From Halomonas gemina (GTDB lineage Bacteria; Pseudomonadota; Gammaproteobacteria; Pseudomonadales; Halomonadaceae): a stretch of 64,000 nt of DNA. Location of the stretch: NCBI RefSeq assembly GCF_023554995.1, contig NZ_JAMJPK010000003.1:434001-498000 (forward strand), read 5' to 3'. Below, piece by piece: positions 1-7,541 of the stretch (positions are counted from its first letter, which is position 1; the number at the start of each line of letters is the position of its first letter). The position numbers were made by a program, and so were the translations under genes. The notes beneath the pieces were generated by a model, which was not told the DNA's origin, searched no databases, and saw only the letters and a program-made list of their open reading frames with translations.

Positions 1-861
1 GAGGGCATGCTCGGCGTGGTCACCGAGATCACCGTCAAGCTGCTGCCCAAGCCCGAGACCGCCAAGGTGCTGATGGCCAGCTTCGACGACGTCGAGAAGG
101 CCGGCCGCGCGGTGGGCGACATCATCGCCGCCGGCATCATCCCCGGCGGGCTCGAGATGATGGACAAGCTCGCCATCCGCGCCGCCGAAGACTTCGTCAA
201 GGCCGGCTATCCGGTCGAGGCCGAGGCGATCCTGCTCTGCGAGCTGGACGGGGTAGAGGCCGACGTCGACGATGACTGCGCCACCGTGCGCTCGGTGCTC
301 GAAAAGGCTGGCGCTACCGGCATCCAGCAGGCCCGCGACGACGCCGAGCGCGCCACCTTCTGGGCCGGGCGCAAGAACGCCTTCCCGGCGGTGGGGCGCA
401 TGTCGCCGGACTACTACTGCATGGACGGTACCATCCCGCGCCGCGAGCTGCCGCGGGTGCTGAAGGGCATCGCCGACTTCTCAGAGGAATATGGCCTGCG
501 GGTCGCCAACGTCTTCCACGCCGGCGACGGCAACATGCACCCGCTGATCCTCTTCGATGCCAACCGCCCCGGCGAGCTGGAGCAGGCCGAGGAGCTCGGC
601 GGCAAGATTCTCGAGCTGTGCGTCGAGGTCGGCGGCTCGATCACCGGCGAGCACGGCGTGGGCCGCGAGAAGATCAACCAGATGTGCGCCCAGTTCAACC
701 CGGGCGAGCTGGCCACCTTCCATGCAGTCAAGGCGGCTTTCGACCCCGACCGCCTGCTCAACCCGGGCAAGAACATCCCCACGCTCGCCCGCTGCGCCGA
801 GTTCGGTGCCATGCACGTGCACAACAACGAGCTCCCGCACCCCGAGCTGCCCCGATTCTGA
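1..861 (+). CDS. glcD: Glycolate oxidase subunit GlcD, 3' part
   Basis: This is the C-terminal part (286 codons) of the FAD-linked catalytic subunit of glycolate oxidase, which oxidises glycolate to glyoxylate. The reading frame is open from base 1, so the start lies outside the window; the family is about 500 residues long, so roughly 40% is missing. The FAD-linked oxidase C-terminal domain is present, with the HAGDGNMHP segment and the GGSITGEHGVGREK segment near the end, both typical of GlcD and D-lactate dehydrogenases. It is followed 9 bp later by glcE and then glcF, the subunits that complete the enzyme. The gene order identifies it as GlcD rather than a stand-alone lactate dehydrogenase. 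Confidence 0.95.
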   Translation, partial: EGMLGVVTEITVKLLPKPETAKVLMASFDDVEKAGRAVGDIIAAGIIPGGLEMMDKLAIRAAEDFVKAGYPVEAEAILLCELDGVEADVDDDCATVRSVLEKAGATGIQQARDDAERATFWAGRKNAFPAVGRMSPDYYCMDGTIPRRELPRVLKGIADFSEEYGLRVANVFHAGDGNMHPLILFDANRPGELEQAEELGGKILELCVEVGGSITGEHGVGREKINQMCAQFNPGELATFHAVKAAFDPDRLLNPGKNIPTLARCAEFGAMHVHNNELPHPELPRF

Positions 862-870
862 GGATTCCCC

Positions 871-1974
871 ATGGTGGAGACACGACCCCAATCGACCGAC
901 CAGGACATCAGCGAGGCGCTCGCCGAACGCGTTTGCCGGGCCACGGCCGAGGGCAGCCCGCTGCGCATCGCCGGCGGTGATACCAAGGCCTTCTACGGCC
1001 GCCCCGTCGACGGCGAGACACTCTCCACCCGCGAGCACCGCGGGATCACCTACTACGACCCGGTGGAGCTGATCGTCTCGGTACGCAGCGGCACGCCGCT
1101 GGCCGAGCTCGAGGCCACACTGGCCGACAACGGCCAGATGCTCGGCTGCGAGCCGCCCCACTTCGGCGCGGATGCCACCGTGGGCGGCATGGTCGCCACC
1201 GGCCTCTCCGGCCCCCGCCGGCCCTGGGCCGGAAGCGTGCGCGACTTCGTGCTGGGCACCCGGGTGATCACCCACGAGGGACACCAGCAGCGCTTCGGCG
1301 GCGAGGTGATGAAGAACGTCGCCGGCTACGACCTGTCGCGGCTGATGGTCGGCGCCCAGGGGACCCTGGGGCTGGTCACCGAGGTCTCGCTCAAGGTGCT
1401 GCCCAGGCCCGGCGCCAGCCACAGCCTGCGCCTCGAGATGCCGCTGGCCGACGCCCAGGCGAGGCTCGCCGAGTGGGGGCGCCAACCGCTGCCCATCACC
1501 GCCGCCGCCTGGCACGCCGGCGCCCTGCACCTGCGCCTGGAGGGCGGGCCCAGCTCGGTCGCCGCCACCCGCGAGCGCCTGGGCGGCGACGACCTGGACG
1601 CGGCGTTCTGGACGGCGCTTCGCGAGCAGACGCTGGACTTCTTCTCCCGCGATGACACCCGCGCCCTGTGGCGCCTCTCGCTGCCCCACAACACGCCCTC
1701 GCTGGCGCTTGCCGGCGTCGAGGAAGCGGACCTGCTCCACGACTGGGCCGGCACCCAGCGCTGGCTGCGCAGCGACCTGGACGCCGACACCCTCCGCGAG
1801 GCCTGCGCCCGTGCCGGCGGCCACGCCACCTGCCTGGGCACCCGCGAGGGGCCGGGCCAGGCCGACCCCTTCATGCCGCTGGAACCGGTGGTGGCGAAGT
1901 ACCATCGAAACCTGAAGGCCCAGCTGGACCCGAAGGGCATCTTCAACCCGGGCCGACTCTACGCGGAGCTCTGA
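871..1974 (+). CDS. glcE: Glycolate oxidase subunit GlcE
   Basis: FAD-binding subunit of glycolate oxidase, 367 residues, the usual family size. An FAD-binding (PCMH-type) fold covers about residues 30-200, including the segment GADATVGGMVATGLSGPRRP that contacts the flavin, and the C-terminus ends in the typical 'DPKGIFNPGRLY' motif. It works with GlcD and the iron-sulfur subunit GlcF to pass electrons from glycolate to the respiratory chain. The start is the first ATG after glcD. The stop lies one base before the glcF ATG, so translation is probably coupled. Confidence 0.95.
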   Translation: MVETRPQSTDQDISEALAERVCRATAEGSPLRIAGGDTKAFYGRPVDGETLSTREHRGITYYDPVELIVSVRSGTPLAELEATLADNGQMLGCEPPHFGADATVGGMVATGLSGPRRPWAGSVRDFVLGTRVITHEGHQQRFGGEVMKNVAGYDLSRLMVGAQGTLGLVTEVSLKVLPRPGASHSLRLEMPLADAQARLAEWGRQPLPITAAAWHAGALHLRLEGGPSSVAATRERLGGDDLDAAFWTALREQTLDFFSRDDTRALWRLSLPHNTPSLALAGVEEADLLHDWAGTQRWLRSDLDADTLREACARAGGHATCLGTREGPGQADPFMPLEPVVAKYHRNLKAQLDPKGIFNPGRLYAEL

Positions 1975-1975
1975 G

Positions 1976-3208
1976 ATGCAGACGCACTTTACCGAGGAAG
2001 ACCTCAAGAAGCCCCATATCCGCGAGGCCGACCGCGTCCTGCGCAGCTGCGTGCACTGCGGCTTCTGCAATGCCACCTGCCCCACCTACCAGCTGCTCGG
2101 CGATGAGCGCGACGGTCCCCGCGGGCGCATCTACCTGATGAAGGAGATGCTCGAGAGCCCGGAGGACGACACCCAGGTCACCGAGGAGACTCGGCTGCAC
2201 CTCGACCGCTGCCTCACCTGTCGCAACTGCGAGACCACCTGCCCCTCCGGGGTGGAGTACCACAAGCTCCTCGACATCGGCCGTGCCGAGATCGAGCGTC
2301 GGGTGCCGCGCAGGCCCGCCGACCGCGCTCTGCGCTACGGGCTGCGCAAGGCGCTGGTGGAGCCCGGGCGCTTCAAGGCGCTGCTCAAGCTGGGCCAGAC
2401 CTTTCGGCCGCTGGTCCCCGGCGCCCTCCGGGATAAGATGCCCCCGACCCCGGTGGATGCGGGGACCCGCCCCGAGGGCAGGCGCCACGCGCGCCAGATG
2501 CTGATCCTCGAGGGCTGCGTGCAGCCCGGGCTCTCGCCCAACACCAATGCCGCCACCGCCCGGGTACTGGATCGCCTGGGGATCGGCCTGACCCCGGCCC
2601 CCGAGGCCGGCTGCTGCGGCGCCATCGACTTCCACCTCAATGCCCAGGATGACGGCCGCGCCCGCATTCGCGCCAACATCGACGCCTGGTGGCCCCACGT
2701 GGAGGCCGGCTGCGAAGCCATCGTGCAGACCGCCAGCGGCTGCGGCGCCTTCGTCAAGGAGTATGGCGAGATGCTCGCCGACGACCCCGACTATGCGCAC
2801 AAGGCCGAACGCATCAGCGCGCTCGCCAGGGACCTGGTGGAGGTGCTGCGCGACGAGGACCTCGCCACGCTGGAGGTGAAGGAGCGCCGCCGGCTCGCCT
2901 TCCACTGCCCCTGCACCCTGCAGCACGCCCAGAAGCTCGGCGGCGCCGTGGACCAGGTGCTCGGCCGGCTCGGCTTCGCCCTCACCCCGGTGCAGGATGC
3001 CCACCTCTGCTGCGGCTCGGCGGGCACCTATTCCATCACCCAGCCGGAACTCGCCACCCAGCTGCGCGACAACAAGCTCGACAACCTCGAGGCCGGCAAC
3101 CCGGAGGTGATCGTCACCGCCAATATCGGCTGCCAGACCCACCTTGCCGGGGCCAATCGCACCCCGGTCCGGCACTGGATCGAGATCGTCGACGAGGCAC
3201 TGACATGA
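1976..3208 (+). CDS. glcF: Glycolate oxidase iron-sulfur subunit GlcF
   Basis: Iron-sulfur subunit of glycolate oxidase, 410 residues. Two ferredoxin-type 4Fe-4S motifs are visible (Cys25-28-31-35 and Cys79-82-85-89), followed by two cysteine-rich CCG domains ('GCCGAIDFH' and 'HLCCGSAGTYS') as in heterodisulfide-reductase-like subunits. It carries electrons from GlcDE towards the quinone pool. The last 26 codons and 32 bases beyond the stop are duplicated in tandem downstream (see the repeat at 3130). The stop codon overlaps an ATG in the form ATGA. Confidence 0.95.
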   Translation: MQTHFTEEDLKKPHIREADRVLRSCVHCGFCNATCPTYQLLGDERDGPRGRIYLMKEMLESPEDDTQVTEETRLHLDRCLTCRNCETTCPSGVEYHKLLDIGRAEIERRVPRRPADRALRYGLRKALVEPGRFKALLKLGQTFRPLVPGALRDKMPPTPVDAGTRPEGRRHARQMLILEGCVQPGLSPNTNAATARVLDRLGIGLTPAPEAGCCGAIDFHLNAQDDGRARIRANIDAWWPHVEAGCEAIVQTASGCGAFVKEYGEMLADDPDYAHKAERISALARDLVEVLRDEDLATLEVKERRRLAFHCPCTLQHAQKLGGAVDQVLGRLGFALTPVQDAHLCCGSAGTYSITQPELATQLRDNKLDNLEAGNPEVIVTANIGCQTHLAGANRTPVRHWIEIVDEALT

Positions 3209-3418
3209 ATGATCGTCACCGCGCTCAACCATTCAGCTGCCAGACCCACCTTGCCGGGGCCAACCGCACCCCGGTCCGGCACTGGATCGAGATCGTCGAC
3301 GAGGCACTGACATGAATGATCGTCACCGCGCTCAACCATTCAGCTGCCAGACCCACCTGGCCGGGGCCAATCGCACCCCGGTCCGGCACTGGATCGAGAT
3401 CGTCGACTAGGCACTAAC
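3130..3418 (+). repeat. 107-bp tandem duplication of the glcF 3' end
   Basis: Two full copies (3130-3236 and 3237-3343) and a partial third copy (3344-3418) of a 107-bp unit carrying the last codons of glcF, its stop codon and 32 bases beyond it. Copies differ at only a few positions (for example cttgcc/ctggcc, aat/aac, gacgag/gactag). Because 107 is not a multiple of three and each copy keeps an ATGA stop/start overlap, coupled translation could make short peptides of 36 residues (3205-3315) and 32 residues (3312-3410), each repeating the GlcF C-terminus. No independent function is evident. It looks like a recent slippage or recombination product. Confidence 0.95.
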
Positions 3419-3435
3419 CCCCTAAGGAGAACCCC

Positions 3436-3837
3436 ATGCAGACCAAGCCCGTACTGACCCTGGATGACGTCAACGCCATCCTTGACGCCGCCCAGCAGGA
3501 AGCCCAGGCCAACGACTGGGCCGTGACCGTGGCCGTGGCCGACGATGGCGGCCACCTGCTCGGCCTGCGCCGCCTCGACGGCGCCCCGCCCTTCAGCGCC
3601 GACGTCGCCACCGAGAAGGCGCGCAACGCCGCCATCGGGCGCAAGGAGACCCAGGTCTTCGAGGACATGATCAACAATGGTCGGACCGCCTTCGTGACGG
3701 CCCCCATGCAGGCCCTGCTGGCCGGCGGCGTACCGGTGCTCGTCGATGGCCAGGTGGCCGGCAGCGTCGGCATCTCCGGGGTCAAGCCCGACCAGGACGT
3801 CCAGGTCGCCAAGGCCGGCGTCGCCGCCATCGGCTGA
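3436..3837 (+). CDS. glcG: GlcG/HbpS family (DUF336) protein
   Basis: A 133-residue protein of the GlcG/HbpS (DUF336) family, commonly encoded at the end of glycolate oxidase operons. Family hallmarks are the 'AVADDGGHLLGLRRLDGA' core, the 'A..KARNAA' segment and the glycine-rich C-terminal part 'GQVAGSVGISGVKPDQD'. Some relatives bind heme or cobalamin; the exact role in glycolate metabolism is unsettled. A good ribosome-binding site (aaggag) sits 7 bases before the ATG. The gene is separated from glcF only by the tandem duplication and is followed by a hairpin, so it probably ends the glc operon. Confidence 0.9.
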   Translation: MQTKPVLTLDDVNAILDAAQQEAQANDWAVTVAVADDGGHLLGLRRLDGAPPFSADVATEKARNAAIGRKETQVFEDMINNGRTAFVTAPMQALLAGGVPVLVDGQVAGSVGISGVKPDQDVQVAKAGVAAIG

Positions 3838-3861
3838 TCGCCTCACGCCCTGCGTCGTTCC

Positions 3862-3883
3862 AGGCCCCGCCATTACGGGGCCT
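3862..3883 (+). terminator. Hairpin after glcG
   Basis: Perfect 8-bp inverted repeat aggccccg / cggggcct with a 6-base loop, 24 bases after the glcG stop. The following T-tract is weak (gcttgctc). Likely end of the glc operon. Confidence 0.6.
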
Positions 3884-3995
3884 GCTTGCTCATGGGTTGC
3901 CCCTCGAGGGCGATGCAGAGCGAAGGCCGGATGAATGGTCCAGACTGAGGCGGAACCCGGACATGACGGCGCGACAGGCGCCGCAGGAGACAATC

Positions 3996-4262
3996 ATGGC
4001 AGGAGGGTGGTCGAGGGATGGTGCCGTCCAGGAGCAGATCGACAGCACCGTCGAGGATGCACTGGCGCGTTCGCGCCGCCAGCTACCGGGCGGCGAGAGC
4101 GCCCAGCACTGCACGGAGTGCGGGGAGCCGATTCCTCAGGCGCGCCGCGAGGCGATCAGGGGGGTGCGCTTCTGCATCACCTGCCAGGCCGAGCGCGACA
4201 AGCGCCCCTCGGGGCACAGCGGCTACAATCGCCGCGGCAGCAAGGACAGCCAGCTGCGCTGA
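3996..4262 (+). CDS. DksA/TraR-type C4 zinc-finger protein (YbiI-like)
   Basis: An 88-residue protein that closely resembles the YbiI group of short DksA/TraR proteins. It has a conserved N-terminus (MAGGW...QEQIDSTVEDALAR), a four-cysteine zinc finger (Cys39, Cys42, Cys60, Cys63) with the intervening PIPQARREAI sequence, and the nearly invariant tail GYNRRGSKDSQLR. Full-length DksA binds the RNA polymerase secondary channel; these short forms lack most of the coiled coil and their role is not established. The chosen ATG has an aggaga site 5 bases upstream; an in-frame ATG further upstream (3964) lacks one. Confidence 0.85.
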   Translation: MAGGWSRDGAVQEQIDSTVEDALARSRRQLPGGESAQHCTECGEPIPQARREAIRGVRFCITCQAERDKRPSGHSGYNRRGSKDSQLR

Positions 4263-4297
4263 CGTACTCCCGCTTGCGCTCGGAAGAGCACTGTCAC

Positions 4298-4600
4298 TCA
4301 GGACGCACCTTCCTCGTCGTCCGTTTCATTACGCTGCTTTTCACACTCCTCCTGCTGATCGCCTTCCTCCTTGTCCCCTTCAGCAGGGGGGCAACCGAAC
4401 CAGTTCTCCGTGGGCTCGGCCCCGCCTCCCGGCGCCTCCGTAGTGCCCTGCTCGTTTGAGTCGGCCTTCTCGAGATGCTCCTCCATTCGCTCGTCGGCTG
4501 CAGCCGAGCCGTTCTCGCTACCCGACGATCCCGAGGACTCCTGGGCGACTGCCGTCGTCGCCAGCAGGATAAGGGCCAGTATGGCCAGCAACTTGTTCAT
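4298..4600 (-). CDS. Small acidic secreted protein, unknown function
   Basis: A 100-residue protein with a clear Sec signal peptide (about residues 1-19, ending TTAVAQ) followed by a low-complexity, highly acidic mature region rich in Glu, Asp, Gly and Ser. Two cysteines (GCPPAEG and EECEKQ) could form one disulfide. The start has an aaggagt ribosome-binding site. I do not recognise a family. The acidity suits a periplasmic or surface protein of a salt-tolerant organism. It stands alone, convergent with the zinc-finger gene and upstream of nothing obviously related. Confidence 0.6.
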   Translation of the reverse strand: MNKLLAILALILLATTAVAQESSGSSGSENGSAAADERMEEHLEKADSNEQGTTEAPGGGAEPTENWFGCPPAEGDKEEGDQQEECEKQRNETDDEEGAS

Positions 4601-4778
4601 TTGCAGACTCCTTGCAAGTGGCCAGAGTGTCGTGTCATGCCGCCCCTTGAGCTAAGCGGTAATTTGCCGGGATCACAAGTGGGATCTCGTCACGGCAATC
4701 GCCCTCGCCTGCACCTCACTGCACACCCTGGCCTTGCCGGACCAGTCGCAGCTCACCACCAGGCAGCGCGACCACAAG

Positions 4779-4793
4779 CTCGGCAAGGCCGAG
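4779..4793 (-). terminator. Weak hairpin after the BCCT carrier gene
   Basis: Inverted repeat ctcggc / gccgag with a 3-base loop, 6 bases beyond the stop of the BCCT gene on the minus strand. There is no T-run, so this is only a possible transcript end. Confidence 0.3.
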
Positions 4794-4799
4794 GGAGCT

Positions 4800-6461
4800 T
4801 CATGGCGAGCCCTCGCGGCGTAGCTCGCCATTCAGCGCCTTGATGATGGTGTAGCACATCACCAGCATCACGATGGAGAACGGGATCGCCGTGGCCGTCA
4901 CCCCGGCCTGTAGCGCCGAGAGGCCACCGCCGAGCAGCAGCACGATGGCAACCAGCCCCTCCACCGTCGCCCAGAACATCCGCTGGGTCCTGGGCGCATC
5001 GACCTTGCCGCCGGCGGTAATGGTATCGATCACCAGGGAGCCGGAATCCGACGAGGTAACGAAGAAGATCAGCGCCAGCACGATGGCGATGGTCGACATC
5101 AGGCCGGTCAGCGGCAGCTCGTTGAGCATGCCGAAAAGCGACAGCTCTGGGCTGTAGTTGTCGATCACGTACTCCTTGACCAGGCTGGCGCCCGGATTGG
5201 CATACAGCTGGTCCAGCGCGGTGGAGCCGACGACGCCCATCCAGATGAAGATGAACAGGCTGGGAATGATCAGCACACAGGTCACGAACTCGCGGATGGT
5301 GCGGCCGCGCGAGACCCGGGCGATGAACATGCCGACGAAGGGTGCCCAGCTGATCCACCACGCCCAGTAGAAGATCGTCCAGGCCTGGCGATAGGCATCA
5401 TCATCGCGCCCGAACGGCGCCGACAGTGCGACGAAGTCCGTCACATAGGTCGTGAGCCCCGTCCAGAACCCGCTCAGGGCCACCAGGGTCGGGCCGGCGA
5501 ACAGCACGAAGAAGAAGAACAGCACGGCCAGGATCATGTTGAGCTCGGAGAGCTTCTTCACGCCGCCGTCGAGCCCACGCCAGACGGACACCAGCGCCAC
5601 CGCCGTCACCAGGATGATGATGATGACCTGTGTGGCGGCACTGACCTCCAGGCCAAAGACGAAATTCATCCCCGCATTGGCCTGCTGAGCACCGAGGCCC
5701 AGGGAGGTTGCCAGGCCGAACAGGGTGGAAAACACCGCCAGGATATCGATGGCATGGCCCCACCAGCCCCAGACGCGATCGCCGAGGATCGGAAAGAACG
5801 CCGAGCGGATGGAGAAGGGTAGTCCCTTGTTGTAAGTGAAGATGGACAGCGCCAGCGCCATCACCACATAGACGGCCCAGCCGTGGATGCCCCAATGCAG
5901 ATAGGTGCCGGCCAGGCCCAGGGCCGTCGCTTCAGGAATGGCTTCCGGATTCAGCACCCCGTCGGATCCGAAGGGCGAGGAAATACCGAGTGGCAGTGAG
6001 ACATTGGCATGATAGACCGGCTCGAGCACACCGAAGAACAGCAGCCCGATCCCGATGCCGGCGGCAAATAGCATCGAGAACCAGGAGAGATAGCCGTAAT
6101 CCGGCCGGGCATCGGGGCCGCCCAGCCGGATCTTCCCATAGGGCAGGAAGATCAGCGCCACGCAGAACAGGATGAAGAAGTCCACCACGATCATGAAATA
6201 CCAGTCCAGCCTGCCGGTCGAGAAGCCGACGATGGACTGGAAGGTGCTCCCGGCTCGCTCTGGAAACAGCAGGGTGAGGATGATGAAGACGACAGCCGCA
6301 AGCGCCGATACCACGAAGACCCGGTTGTGGATATCGAAGCCGAAGGGCCCCAGCTGCCCCTCGATATTGTCCTGGCCGACGACGTAATCCGTCTCCATCT
6401 CGCTGGTCGCGGCGTGCGATGACGTCTCGCTCGGGTCACTCGGGTCGCTCGGATCACTCAT
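4800..6461 (-). CDS. BCCT family betaine/choline/carnitine-type transporter
   Basis: A 553-residue secondary transporter of the betaine-choline-carnitine transporter family with about 12 membrane segments. Family marks are the glycine-rich stretch in the third helix region (AAGIGIGLLFFGVLEPVYH) and the tryptophan-rich signature 'FYWAWWISWAPFVGMFIARVSRGRTIREF'. These carriers import quaternary amines such as glycine betaine, choline or carnitine, mostly with sodium, for osmoprotection or as carbon sources; the substrate cannot be read from the sequence. The N-terminal tail starts with three Ser-Asp-Pro repeats. A ribosome-binding site (agagga) precedes the ATG. The gene is transcribed alone. 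Confidence 0.92.
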   Translation of the reverse strand: MSDPSDPSDPSETSSHAATSEMETDYVVGQDNIEGQLGPFGFDIHNRVFVVSALAAVVFIILTLLFPERAGSTFQSIVGFSTGRLDWYFMIVVDFFILFCVALIFLPYGKIRLGGPDARPDYGYLSWFSMLFAAGIGIGLLFFGVLEPVYHANVSLPLGISSPFGSDGVLNPEAIPEATALGLAGTYLHWGIHGWAVYVVMALALSIFTYNKGLPFSIRSAFFPILGDRVWGWWGHAIDILAVFSTLFGLATSLGLGAQQANAGMNFVFGLEVSAATQVIIIILVTAVALVSVWRGLDGGVKKLSELNMILAVLFFFFVLFAGPTLVALSGFWTGLTTYVTDFVALSAPFGRDDDAYRQAWTIFYWAWWISWAPFVGMFIARVSRGRTIREFVTCVLIIPSLFIFIWMGVVGSTALDQLYANPGASLVKEYVIDNYSPELSLFGMLNELPLTGLMSTIAIVLALIFFVTSSDSGSLVIDTITAGGKVDAPRTQRMFWATVEGLVAIVLLLGGGLSALQAGVTATAIPFSIVMLVMCYTIIKALNGELRREGSP

Positions 6462-6566
6462 GAAAGACGTCCTCTGTTGATGGGATGTCAGGGATCATCA
6501 AATTACTATGCGCCTCTTTCAAGCCTCTGGCAGCATGAGGCCCTGATTCGACATGCCGAGGATGCC

Positions 6567-7487
6567 ATGCCGCTGCTCTACTTCCTGCCCCCGCTGGGCG
6601 CCGTACTGATCTGGTCAGGCAACATGACCATCAACCAACTCACCGTGGGCAGCATCGCGCCGAGCAGCATCGCCTTCCTGCGCTGGGTGCTGGCGCTGGC
6701 GGTGCTGACCCCCTTCGTGCTGCCCGTGGCCTGGCGCCATCGCGACGCCATCCGCCGCCAGTGGCCGAAGCTCGCCCTGCTGGGACTGCTGGGCATGGCC
6801 ATGTGGCAGGGGCTGGCCTATGTGGCCGCCGAGACCACCAGCGCTACCAACATGGGCATCCTGGCCGCCATGGTGCCGCTGCTGACCGTGCTGCTCAGTG
6901 CGCTGATCCTGCGCGAGCCGCCCAGCCTCGGCGGCACCCTGGGCGGGGCGCTGGCGCTGGCCGGGGTGTCGGTCCTGCTGGGGCACGGCGACCCGCGGTC
7001 GCTGCTCGAGCTGGAGGTGGCCCTCGGTGACCTGCTGATGGTGGTAGCCGCCACCTGCTATGCCCTCTACGGGGTGATGCTCAAGCGCTGGCCCCTGGAC
7101 ATGCCGCCCTGGGTGGTGCTCTACCTCCAGGCGGCCTTCGCCACCCTCTTCCTGCTGCCCGGCTACCTGGTCGGCCCCATGACGCCCGTGGATGGCCACA
7201 ACGTCTGGCTGATCCTCTATGCGGGCATCCCCGCCTCGATCATCACCACCTTCCTGTGGATGCGGGCCATCCGCCAGATCGGCGCCAGCCAGGCCAGCAT
7301 CTTCATCAACCTGATGCCGGTGTTCAGCGCCCTGATCGCCATGGTCTTCCTCGGCGAGCGGATCGCGCTGTTCCACCTGACCGGCGGGGCCCTGGTACTG
7401 GCGGGGGTCATCATGGCCCAGACCCTCACCCGGCCGCTGGGAAGGCTCCCTGCGCGGGCGACGCGCCTCGACCGGGGGCCGCGCTGA
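6567..7487 (+). CDS. EamA/DMT family transporter
   Basis: A 306-residue integral membrane protein of the drug/metabolite transporter superfamily with ten predicted helices in two EamA repeats. The first starts at 'GAVLIWSGNMTINQLTVGSIAPSSIAFLRW' and the second near 'GDLLMVVAATCYALYGVMLKRW', with the conserved 'LFMPVFSALIAMVFLGERI'-like end in helix 9 (visible as NLMPVFSALIAMVFLGE). Such proteins usually export amino acids or metabolites. The reading frame is open 30 codons further upstream, but the ATG chosen starts at a hydrophobic helix as in the family. Confidence 0.88.
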   Translation: MPLLYFLPPLGAVLIWSGNMTINQLTVGSIAPSSIAFLRWVLALAVLTPFVLPVAWRHRDAIRRQWPKLALLGLLGMAMWQGLAYVAAETTSATNMGILAAMVPLLTVLLSALILREPPSLGGTLGGALALAGVSVLLGHGDPRSLLELEVALGDLLMVVAATCYALYGVMLKRWPLDMPPWVVLYLQAAFATLFLLPGYLVGPMTPVDGHNVWLILYAGIPASIITTFLWMRAIRQIGASQASIFINLMPVFSALIAMVFLGERIALFHLTGGALVLAGVIMAQTLTRPLGRLPARATRLDRGPR

Positions 7488-7541
7488 GCATGGTAGACTG
7501 CGGCGAGACTCCCCCCCCCTGACCCGAAGGAAGGACGCGCC

